In this document: one piece after another, positions 6,629-12,633 of the stretch
Numbering within the stretch: the first letter of the stretch is position 1
Layout of the letters: each line of letters begins with the position of its first letter
NCBI GenBank assembly: GCA_027482985.1
Contig: JAIXVO010000092.1
Coordinates: 1-12,633, forward strand
Reading direction: 5' to 3'
DNA length: 12,633 bases
DNA from: Cyanobacteriota bacterium
GTDB lineage: Bacteria > Cyanobacteriota > Cyanobacteriia > Leptolyngbyales > Leptolyngbyaceae
Notes under the pieces: generated by a model
What the model saw: only the letters and a program-made list of their open reading frames with translations
What the model was told of the DNA's origin: nothing
Database searches by the model: none
Program-made: the position numbers and the translations under genes

Positions 6629-6949
6629 TTACTCTACCGCTTCTACTGCTTCGGGTTCCGCTTTCGGCTCTTCTTGAGCGATGGTTAAATAGCGGATCAC
6701 CTCATCGCCTAACCGCATCGCCCGCTCCAGAATAGCCACACTGGTTCCCGGTGCACGGTAATTCATTTGCACGTAAACGCCTTCCCGCTGCTTCTGAATT
6801 TCATACGCTAAGCGCCGCTTACCCCGATGTTGGGTCTCCAGAATTTCCGCCCCACTATCGCGCAGAATGGTTTGGTATTTCTCGATCGACTGCGTTTCAT
6901 CCGTCAAGTCGGGACGCAGAATATACATTGTTTCGTAAAGTTGAGCCAT
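6629..6949 (-). CDS. rpsF: 30S ribosomal protein S6
   Basis: S6 is a small-subunit ribosomal protein that binds 16S rRNA together with S18. The 106-residue product opens with [11 protein letters not shown] and contains [20 protein letters not shown] and [15 protein letters not shown], the standard S6 core. An acidic tail ([14 protein letters not shown]) of the kind seen in cyanobacterial S6 follows. The ATG at 6949 is preferred over one at 6973 because AAGGAG (6960-6965) lies 10 nt upstream and [10 protein letters not shown] matches family starts. No rpsR or ssb follows, so it is a single-gene unit here. A TATAGAAT box near 7014-7021 on the minus strand could be its -10, with a leader of about 60 nt carrying a small hairpin (6984-6999). 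Confidence 0.96.
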   Translation of the reverse strand: MAQLYETMYILRPDLTDETQSIEKYQTILRDSGAEILETQHRGKRRLAYEIQKQREGVYVQMNYRAPGTSVAILERAMRLGDEVIRYLTIAQEEPKAEPEAVEAVE

Positions 6950-7150
6950 GATTACCAGTCTCCTTATGGACAAAGTGGCTTCTCCAGCGAATCGCTAGGA
7001 AGCAAGGATCTCTTATTCTATACCGATCGCGCCACAATCCGACATCACCATCGGCAAGTTCGCCGAGGGGCATAGACAAATAGAGAACCTCTGGATAGAT
7101 AATCTTGTGTAAGCAGTTTCGGAATTTCACCTTAGGACTCTCAACCACCT

Positions 7151-7927
7151 ATGGCACAGCGCTATGTTCGGGTTCAGGCCACCGATGGGCAGGTCTATTA
7201 CGGACTCCTCCAGGTCGATCGCCAGGTACGGGTGTTAGATGCGCCCCCCTGGCTCAAGGGACAACCCACAGAGGTGGAATTGGTGGCCGGAGATTATCAA
7301 TTGTTGGCTCCCTGTTCGCCCTCCAAAATTGTGGCAGTGGGCAAGAATTATGCCAATCACGCGGCGGAAATGGGCACGCCTGTACCCGCAGAACCGTTGT
7401 TATTTTTGAAGCCTTCGACCACGATCATTCCAGCGAATGCGGCGATTCAGTACCCGTCCCAGTCGGAGCGGGTGGATTATGAAGGCGAGTTGGCATTAGT
7501 GATGGGCGATCGCTGTGCGAATTGCTCACCGGAACAGGCGCACACCAAAATTTGGGGCTACACGATCGCGAATGATGTGACGGCGCGGGATTTGCAGCGC
7601 AAAGATGGGCAATGGACGCGCGCTAAGGGTTTTGATACGTTCTGTCCGCTGGGGCCGTGGATTGTGCGCGAACTGAGTCCTGGGGCGCGGGTGCAAACCT
7701 TTTTGAATGAGGGGGAAACGCCTGTACAGTCCGCGCCGATTAGCGATATGGTGTTTTCGCCGGATGTATTGGTGGCCTACATTAGCCAGGTGATGACCTT
7801 ACTGCCGGGGGATGTGATTTTGACGGGCACGCCGGAAGGGGTGGGAGCTATGCAGGTGGGCGATCGCGTCCGGGTGGCGATCGAGGGCATCGGGCATCTG
7901 GATAATTATGTGATGGCGAGGGAGTGA
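7151..7927 (+). CDS. Fumarylacetoacetate hydrolase-family protein (acylpyruvase / oxaloacetate decarboxylase-like)
   Basis: This 258-residue protein belongs to the FAH superfamily, metal-dependent enzymes that cleave or decarboxylate 2-keto acids such as acylpyruvates and oxaloacetate. The catalytic core starts at about residue 60 with VAVGKNYANHAAE. The metal ligands are visible as E111 and E113 in YEGELALV and D142 in ANDVTARDLQ. K160 in RAKGFDTFCPLGPW and the closing TGTPEGVG loop complete the family pattern. Residues 1-58 form the short N-terminal domain of this subgroup. The ATG at 7151 has no close Shine-Dalgarno. It is transcribed alone, divergent from rpsF and convergent with the Tic20 gene. 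The exact substrate cannot be assigned, and two-domain homoprotocatechuate-pathway isomerases share the same fold. Confidence 0.9.
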   Translation: MAQRYVRVQATDGQVYYGLLQVDRQVRVLDAPPWLKGQPTEVELVAGDYQLLAPCSPSKIVAVGKNYANHAAEMGTPVPAEPLLFLKPSTTIIPANAAIQYPSQSERVDYEGELALVMGDRCANCSPEQAHTKIWGYTIANDVTARDLQRKDGQWTRAKGFDTFCPLGPWIVRELSPGARVQTFLNEGETPVQSAPISDMVFSPDVLVAYISQVMTLLPGDVILTGTPEGVGAMQVGDRVRVAIEGIGHLDNYVMARE

Positions 7928-7941
7928 TTGGGGCGATCGCA

Positions 7942-7973
7942 TAAAAATAGAGACGTTTCAGTGAAACGTCTCT
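7942..7973 (-). terminator. Perfect hairpin ending the Tic20 transcript, member of a GAGACGT palindrome family
   Basis: AGAGACGTTTC (7949-7959) and GAAACGTCTCT (7963-7973) form a perfect 11-bp stem with a 3-nt loop. On the minus strand it is followed directly by ATTTTTA (7942-7948), a good intrinsic terminator for the Tic20 gene ending at 8004. On the plus strand seven T residues come only after a 10-nt gap (7984-7990), so termination of the FAH-family gene is less certain. The sequence is of the GTAGAGACGT...ACGTCTCTAC type that is dispersed in many cyanobacterial genomes. Confidence 0.75.
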
Positions 7974-8003
7974 ACGCTGGGGATTTTTTTAGATTTATTA
8001 GAC

Positions 8004-8507
8004 TTAATAGCGTACCTGGGTGTAGGCGGCTTCGGAAATAGTGGGAATTTCGGCGTAACGTCCCAACACCGATTGCACAATGCAATAGAGGGAGGCAGCG
8101 ATCGTCGCCAGAAACACCGTATTGAACAAGGTTTGGGTGATGATATTGCCAGTGGGCAGGATGGGTTCCAGCACAAAGCGCCAGATGATCGAGAAGAGGC
8201 TTAACAAAATCCCAAACAGAATTGCCTGCATCACGTTGAAGCGAATGAAGTGGGGAACGCGATCGTTCCGCACAACCAACATATAGAGGGCAAAGAACAC
8301 AATCAGGGGCATGAACCCGCCAAAGCCGTAGTAAATGTTGAGTAACGGGCTGAGGGGGATAAACAGCAGCGCCAGAACCGGAGTCAGGAAGGAACCAGAA
8401 GCGATGAGAACACCTGCCACTAATCCAAAGACATCCATCAGGGGGAGCAAGTAGGCCAGAGACGCAAAAATTCGATCCGTAGGGGTGCTAGAGCCGCGCC
8501 AGGTCAT
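8004..8507 (-). CDS. ycf60: Tic20 family membrane protein (Ycf60-like)
   Basis: Tic20 is an inner-envelope component of the plastid protein import machinery. The role of the cyanobacterial form is not established. The 167-residue product has four membrane segments at about 14-37, 41-60, 65-80 and 93-145 (the last region splits in two around LEPILPTG). Family marks are RFNVMQAIL near 89-97 and the closing YCIVQSVLGRYAEIPTISEA. The ATG at 8507 is supported by GGAG 7 nt upstream. A TATAGT box at 8545-8550 may be a -10, though no -35 is clear, so it may have its own promoter or be read through from the chorismate lyase gene 104 nt upstream. The ycf60 symbol follows the plastid gene name. Confidence 0.88.
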   Translation of the reverse strand: MTWRGSSTPTDRIFASLAYLLPLMDVFGLVAGVLIASGSFLTPVLALLFIPLSPLLNIYYGFGGFMPLIVFFALYMLVVRNDRVPHFIRFNVMQAILFGILLSLFSIIWRFVLEPILPTGNIITQTLFNTVFLATIAASLYCIVQSVLGRYAEIPTISEAAYTQVRY

Positions 8508-8611
8508 TTTCCTTCTCCGAAATGGGGTTTTTCATAATTGATCGACTATAGCCCAGAATAACGCAGGTGAATTGGGTTCAGCAGTTAAGCTTCCGGTGCA
8601 TCCAATTCCTT

Positions 8612-9241
8612 CTATTCTGCGCGATCGCCCGCTCCGACGCGCATTGACCCCAGATACTTCTGCAAGTAGGGCGAAAAGACTTCATAGATCAGGGTGAAGG
8701 GTTGCCCGTGGTGCCAGAACAGGTAATGGCGACCCCAGAACGGGCCCGGTTGCCCAAAGGCGTGTTCTAAGGCAGCAGAATGACCGTAGTACAAGCCCTG
8801 CACATCCCGGTACAACTCGGTGCGGAGGCGGGCGAGGCTTTGCCAGACGGGGAGGGATTTGTTTTGCAAATATTCATCTACATGGCTGGCTTCCCACCAG
8901 GAGGTGGCATAGGCGAGGCGTTGTCCCGATGCTGTCCGCAGCCACACCTGTCGCCGGATGCGCGGTCCCGGCACAACTTCAATCTGGATGGGAGCCTGAT
9001 CGGGGTCGAGGCCAATCGGAGCCATATCAATCACATCGACTTCAGTGGGTTCGCCCGTCAGCAGTTGCAGATGGCGGGTGGGCGACCCATCCCCCAGAAG
9101 CAAAATTTGCCAAGCGGGGGCGAGTTGGGTATGGGGTAAGCCTTGCTGAACGGCTTTTTCATCGCCCTGCCAGAGAGGGTCAAGCGCATACCAGGCGTTT
9201 GAGCGGAGAGCGGATTCGGATGGCGTGAAGATGGCAGTCAA
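8612..9241 (-). CDS. ycf21: Chorismate lyase (Ycf21-type, DUF98 family)
   Basis: This enzyme releases pyruvate from chorismate to give 4-hydroxybenzoate, the ring precursor of plastoquinone. The cyanobacterial DUF98 form does this job in Synechocystis (sll1797). The 209-residue product is of normal length. Family marks are DGSPTRHLQLLTGEPTEVDV (51-70), RQVWLRTASGQRLAYATSWW (97-116, with the substrate-contacting Arg likely here) and the C-terminal FWGRHYLFWHHGQPFTLIYE with EVFSP following. It is soluble and cytoplasmic. The only plausible start is a rare TTG at 9241: an in-frame TAA lies two codons upstream, and the first internal Met is residue 73. The Shine-Dalgarno is weak, so expression may be low. 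Tic20 follows 104 nt downstream on the same strand. Confidence 0.92.
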   Translation of the reverse strand: MTAIFTPSESALRSNAWYALDPLWQGDEKAVQQGLPHTQLAPAWQILLLGDGSPTRHLQLLTGEPTEVDVIDMAPIGLDPDQAPIQIEVVPGPRIRRQVWLRTASGQRLAYATSWWEASHVDEYLQNKSLPVWQSLARLRTELYRDVQGLYYGHSAALEHAFGQPGPFWGRHYLFWHHGQPFTLIYEVFSPYLQKYLGSMRVGAGDRAE

Positions 9242-9401
9242 CTTTCTTTACAGAACTTAACTTCTATTCAATCATAACGTGATCCCGCACGATGCTTTGT
9301 TGCGTTTGGTAAGTCAATCAGCCTGGGGGTCAGGGGAGAGCGGTAAGATGCGATCGCGTTTAATTTTCTACGCTGAATTGTCCCTGCTGTCGTCAGCCTG
9401 A

Positions 9402-10697
9402 ATGCAGATGCTCAAAGTTTGGCTCAAACCGCTACAAATTTTGGCGATCGCGATCGTCTGTCTGGTGGGTGTGGTGCTGTTGTCTCCGGCCACGCCAGCC
9501 CAAGCGCCCGTGACGCTGAAACTACTCATGACTGCACCCGATGTGCCGCCCTGGAACGAGAACATGGTGCAGGCATTTGAGGCCAAGCATCCCAACATTC
9601 GGCTGCAAATTGTCGAGGGGCCCAACCAGGTCAACTTGCTGGAGGATATGTATACCACGGCATTTCTGCTGGGCAATTCGCCCTATGACCTGGTGAATAT
9701 GGATGTCATTTGGACTCCCAAGTTTGCCGCTGCTGGGTGGTTGATGGATTTAACTGACGACATCACCCCCACCGAGTTGGCAGCGTTTTCTCCAGCCGAT
9801 GTTGAGGGTAGCAAGTATGCGGGTAGACTCTATCGATTGCCAGTCCGGTCTGATGCCGGGATGCTTTATTACCGTCAAGACCTCCTCGCCGCCGCCGGAT
9901 TGGAGCCTCCCCGCACCTTTGAAGACATTGAGCGAATCGGGCAAGCCTTGCAAGCACAGAAAGCGGTGCGCTGGGGCTATGTGTGGCAGGGCAAGCAATA
10001 CGAAGGGCTACCCGCCATGTTTGTGGAGGTGCTGAAGGGGTTTAACGGCTTTTGGGTGAATCCAGCCACGCTGGAAGTCGGGTTGGATCGGCCAGAGACG
10101 ATCAAGGCGATCCAGTTTTTGCAAAGTACGATGCGCGAAGGACTGTCGCCCCCTGGCGTAACCACTTATGTCGAAGAAGACACCCGCCGCATCTTTCAAA
10201 GTGGCGAGGCCGCCTTCATGCGGAACTGGCCCTATGCCTGGTCATTGATGAATGCCGACGATTCCCCGGTGAAAGGGAAGGTGGCGATCATGCCGATGGT
10301 GCGATCGCAATCCGGTACGGCCAACGGTTCCTGTCTCGGCGGGTGGGGCTTGGGCATTGCTAAAACGTCCAAACATAAAGCCGAAGCCCTGACCGCGATT
10401 CGCTTTCTCACCAGTGAAGCCGCCCAAAAACGCTTTATTTTGAAGGCGGGTTATGTCCCCAGTCGGCGCGAGTTATTCAACGATCCAGAGGTGGTCGCCA
10501 CTTACAATCACTATCCCGCCCTGCTCGATGTGGTAGATAATGCTGTCCTCCGTCCGCCGATCGCCCAATACGCTCAGGCTTCCGACATCCTGCAACGATA
10601 TCTGAGTGCCGCCTTAACCAATCAACTCTCAGCCGAAACCGCCATGCAACAGGCCGCCAATGAAACCCGCCGCTTGCTCGCAGCCGCGAAAGGTTAA
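9402..10697 (+). CDS. ABC sugar transporter, periplasmic substrate-binding protein
   Basis: This 431-residue protein captures a carbohydrate or related solute in the periplasm and delivers it to the two permeases encoded next. A Sec signal peptide covers residues 1-36: K5 and K9, a hydrophobic core, and a cut after TPAQA. C20 lies in a hydrophobic run without a lipobox, so a lipoprotein is unlikely. The mature part fits the SBP_bac_1 family, with LKLLMTAPDVPPWNENMVQAFEAKHPNI at its start, YDLVNMDVIW near 88, and LPVRSDAGMLYYRQDLL and GYVWQGKQYEG in the middle. GSCLGGWGLGIAKTSKHKAEA is near 310. Many Trp and Tyr residues suit sugar stacking. Starts at 9402 and 9408 are both possible and neither has a Shine-Dalgarno. 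The substrate is not readable: trehalose/maltose, sucrose and glucosylglycerol systems are all relatives. A sequence-level block of over 20 residues is abbreviated here by position only where needed. Confidence 0.93.
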   Translation: MQMLKVWLKPLQILAIAIVCLVGVVLLSPATPAQAPVTLKLLMTAPDVPPWNENMVQAFEAKHPNIRLQIVEGPNQVNLLEDMYTTAFLLGNSPYDLVNMDVIWTPKFAAAGWLMDLTDDITPTELAAFSPADVEGSKYAGRLYRLPVRSDAGMLYYRQDLLAAAGLEPPRTFEDIERIGQALQAQKAVRWGYVWQGKQYEGLPAMFVEVLKGFNGFWVNPATLEVGLDRPETIKAIQFLQSTMREGLSPPGVTTYVEEDTRRIFQSGEAAFMRNWPYAWSLMNADDSPVKGKVAIMPMVRSQSGTANGSCLGGWGLGIAKTSKHKAEALTAIRFLTSEAAQKRFILKAGYVPSRRELFNDPEVVATYNHYPALLDVVDNAVLRPPIAQYAQASDILQRYLSAALTNQLSAETAMQQAANETRRLLAAAKG

Positions 10698-10711
10698 CCC
10701 CATCACTCGTA

Positions 10712-10734
10712 GAGACGTGCCGCTGGCACGTCTC
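10712..10734. repeat. GAGACGT-type hairpin inside the ABC operon
   Basis: GAGACGTGCC (10712-10721) and GGCACGTCTC (10725-10734) form a perfect 10-bp GC-rich stem with a 3-nt loop, 14 nt after the binding-protein stop and 26 nt before the first permease gene. No T run follows. It shares the GTAGAGACGT outer part with the hairpin at 7949-7973 but has a different inner stem. Placed here it could protect the upstream mRNA from 3' exonucleases and so raise binding protein over permease, as REP elements do between malE and malF in E. coli (by analogy). Confidence 0.75.
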
Positions 10735-10760
10735 CCCCAGACCCAAGGAGAACAGACCCC

Positions 10761-11660
10761 ATGCGATCGCTCGAAGCCCAGAACCAACGCACCGGATTGT
10801 ATTTACTCCTGCCCGCCACGCTGATCCTGTTGCTGGTGTTTGCGTATCCGATCGCGCGATCGGTGTGGCTGGGATTGTTTGCCCAAAATTTGGGGACGGA
10901 ACTGCAACCGATCTTTGTGGGGCTGGGAAACTATGGGCGGATTTTGGGCGATGGGCGCTTCTGGCAAACCTTTCTCATTACCCTCCGCTTCACCCTGATT
11001 GCCGTCACTCTGGAATTAATTCTCGGCTTAGGCATTGCCTTACTGCTGAATCGTGCCTTTCGCGGGCGGGGCATTGTCCGGACGATCGCGATTCTGCCCT
11101 GGGCACTCCCTACCGCTCTGATCGCCCTCGGCTGGACGTGGATTTTCAACGATCAATTTGGGATTGCCAATGACATTTTGCTGCGGCTGGGCGTGATCCA
11201 AACGGGCATCAACTGGCTGGGGCAACCGACGACAGCAACGCTGGCATTGATCATTGCCGATGTCTGGAAAACCACGCCCTTCATTAGCATCCTGTTGTTA
11301 GCCGGACTGCAAGCGATTCCTGCAGATTTGTACGAAGCGCATACGTTAGAAGGCGCAACGCCCTGGCAAAGCTTCTGGCAAATCACCTTACCGCTGCTCA
11401 TCCCGCAAATTGTGATTGCCGTGTTGTTTCGGTTTGCCCAAACCTTTGGCATTTTTGATTTGATGCAAGTGATGACAGGCGGCGGTCCCGGTGGGGCAAC
11501 GGAAGTTGTCGCCATGTATATCTATGCCAACGCCATGCGCTATCTCGATTTTGGTTACGCGTCGGCGTTGATTGTCGTGACTTTTCTGTTATTAATCCTG
11601 GTGATCACGATCGCCAGTTGGATCATCGCGCGATCGCGCCACCAACTCGGCGAAGAATAA
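10761..11660 (+). CDS. ABC sugar transporter, inner-membrane permease (MalF/UgpA type)
   Basis: This 299-residue protein is one of two membrane subunits of the importer. Six helices are predicted at about 12-33, 70-95, 105-127, 158-182, 208-232 and 264-290. The EAA loop that contacts the ATPase is visible at 192-212 (EAHTLEGATPW, then ITLPLLIP). The TGGGPGGATEVV motif after helix 5 is typical of MalF-type subunits. AAGGAG (10745-10750) lies 10 nt before the ATG. It follows the binding-protein gene by 63 nt, a gap filled by a strong hairpin, and precedes the second permease by 52 nt. A 16-bp palindrome of HIP1-like character (10848-10863) encodes part of helix 1. Confidence 0.94.
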   Translation: MRSLEAQNQRTGLYLLLPATLILLLVFAYPIARSVWLGLFAQNLGTELQPIFVGLGNYGRILGDGRFWQTFLITLRFTLIAVTLELILGLGIALLLNRAFRGRGIVRTIAILPWALPTALIALGWTWIFNDQFGIANDILLRLGVIQTGINWLGQPTTATLALIIADVWKTTPFISILLLAGLQAIPADLYEAHTLEGATPWQSFWQITLPLLIPQIVIAVLFRFAQTFGIFDLMQVMTGGGPGGATEVVAMYIYANAMRYLDFGYASALIVVTFLLLILVITIASWIIARSRHQLGEE

Positions 11661-11712
11661 CATCTCTGGGGGAATACCATTCGTCTAGACAGAAGCATGA
11701 GGAGAAACGTCA

Positions 11713-12600
11713 ATGGCTATCGGGATTCAATCTGACCAAACGCGCAATTCAGCCCCACCCAAATCGCGATCGCGCCTCTGGGTCGATGTTCTATTCTGGG
11801 TGGGCATTGTCGCCATGATCACCTTTTCCCTTGCGCCCATTCTCTGGCAACTGCTGACTTCTTTCAAAGTGAATGAAGACATCGTGGCTGTCCCGAATGT
11901 CTATTTCCCCAGTCGCTTCACCCTCAGCCACTACACCGAACTTTTCGCTCGTCGCCCCTTCTGGCGCTACATCTTCAATAGTGCCGTCGTGTCGTTAGCC
12001 ACCACGTTTGCCTGTTTAGTGATTGGTACTCCAGCGGCCTATGCGTTAGCGCGATCGCAACCCCGTGGCAGCGTCGTGTTTCAATCAGGGTTATTATTCA
12101 TCACCCTATTTCCCGGCATCTTACTGTTGCAAGGCTTATTAGAAGTGGTGCAAGCCTTCAACCTGGGTAACAACTATCTGGCGCTGATCTTGCCCTACAC
12201 CGCGATCAATCTGCCCTTAACGATTCTGGTCTTACGCAACTTTTTCGTCCAACTCCCCGCCGATCTGGAAGATGCCGCTAAAGTCGATGGCTTCAACACC
12301 GTGCAAATGTTGGTCTACATCCTGTTGCCCCTGACCCTCCCTGCCCTCGCCGCTGCTGGCATTCTCACCTTCATCGCCGCCTGGAATGAGTTTATTTTCG
12401 CGCTGACCTTCATCACCGAAGAAACGATGAAAACGATTCCCGTCGCCTCCGCCCAAATTGGCGGCAGTTCGGTGTTTGAAGTGCCCTATGGCGAAATTGC
12501 TGCCGCTACCGTATTAGGCACGATTCCGCTGGTAATCCTGGTACTCCTATTCCAGCGTCAAATTGTGCAAAGCCTCACTGCTGGAGCGGTAAAAGGCTAA
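11713..12600 (+). CDS. ABC sugar transporter, inner-membrane permease (MalG/UgpE type)
   Basis: This 295-residue protein is the second membrane subunit and pairs with the upstream permease. Six helices are predicted at about 25-50, 88-112, 122-145, 155-178, 203-228 and 263-285. The EAA loop lies at 186-208 (EDAAKVDGFNTVQ, then ILLPLTLP), and the AAWNEFIFAL stretch after helix 5 is characteristic of MalG-type subunits. GAGGAG (11699-11704) lies 8 nt before the ATG, giving strong support to the start. It is the last gene of the operon in view. The cognate ATPase (MalK/MsmK type) is not between these genes and cannot begin on the plus strand in the 33 nt left, so it is encoded further away or shared with another importer. 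Confidence 0.94.
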   Translation: MAIGIQSDQTRNSAPPKSRSRLWVDVLFWVGIVAMITFSLAPILWQLLTSFKVNEDIVAVPNVYFPSRFTLSHYTELFARRPFWRYIFNSAVVSLATTFACLVIGTPAAYALARSQPRGSVVFQSGLLFITLFPGILLLQGLLEVVQAFNLGNNYLALILPYTAINLPLTILVLRNFFVQLPADLEDAAKVDGFNTVQMLVYILLPLTLPALAAAGILTFIAAWNEFIFALTFITEETMKTIPVASAQIGGSSVFEVPYGEIAAATVLGTIPLVILVLLFQRQIVQSLTAGAVKG

Positions 12601-12633
12601 ATTTTTTGGAGCTGTTGGATCAGCCAGTTGGCG
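12597..12633 (-). CDS. Possible 3' end of a convergent gene (partial)
   Basis: A minus-strand frame open from the window edge encodes ANWLIQQLQKI and stops with TAG at 12597-12599, overlapping the permease stop by 3-4 nt. The eleven residues look like an amphipathic C-terminal helix. The evidence is very thin, because a chance frame of this length is common. Confidence 0.2.
   Translation of the reverse strand, partial: ANWLIQQLQKI

Noticed and set aside
9440..9470. Possible lipoprotein attachment at C20 of the binding protein
   Set aside because: No small residue precedes the cysteine and the hydrophobic run continues after it. The TPAQA signal-peptidase I site fits better.
10848..10863. 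16-bp perfect palindrome in the first permease gene
   Set aside because: Built from HIP1-like GATCGC units encoding a plausible helix-1 segment. Explained by HIP1-type bias.

Overview
The window looks like chromosomal DNA of a cyanobacterium, probably filamentous or a Leptolyngbya-like lineage, although the genus cannot be fixed from the sequence. The evidence is about thirty copies of the octamer GCGATCGC (the HIP1 repeat) spread through genes and spacers, together with cyanobacterium/plastid families: a Ycf21-type chorismate lyase, a Ycf60/Tic20 protein and a cyanobacterial S6 with an acidic tail. There is no phage, transposase, CRISPR array, tRNA or rRNA. I found no clearly new multi-gene system. 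The least understood part is a minus-strand block of probable envelope proteins.

Layout: (1) 53-1120, rlmN on the plus strand, overlapping tail-to-tail with a small zinc-ribbon gene. (2) 1581-4522, a minus-strand envelope block. Reading 5' to 3' it holds a small anchored protein with two cysteines, a secreted protein with a proline/threonine-rich linker and a conserved domain, a 390-nt spacer, then ExbB and ExbD. (3) 4726-6045, an APC-family permease on the plus strand. A doubtful antisense ORF follows, then a strong plus-strand terminator. (4) A palindromic intergenic repeat, then rpsF on the minus strand. (5) 7151-7927, a fumarylacetoacetate hydrolase-family enzyme. It is convergent with a minus-strand pair, chorismate lyase then Tic20, and a perfect hairpin of a GAGACGT-type dispersed repeat lies between them. 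(6) 9402-12600, a plus-strand ABC sugar-importer operon with a binding protein and two permeases but no ATPase in view. A second GAGACGT-type hairpin sits between the binding-protein gene and the first permease gene.

How the genes work together: the ABC genes form one importer for a carbohydrate or compatible solute, which needs an ATPase encoded elsewhere. ExbB and ExbD form an inner-membrane proton-driven motor whose partner is not in the window. The secreted protein and its small neighbour share a probable promoter and probably act in the periplasm or cell wall. Chorismate lyase supplies 4-hydroxybenzoate for plastoquinone. RlmN and S6 are translation housekeeping.
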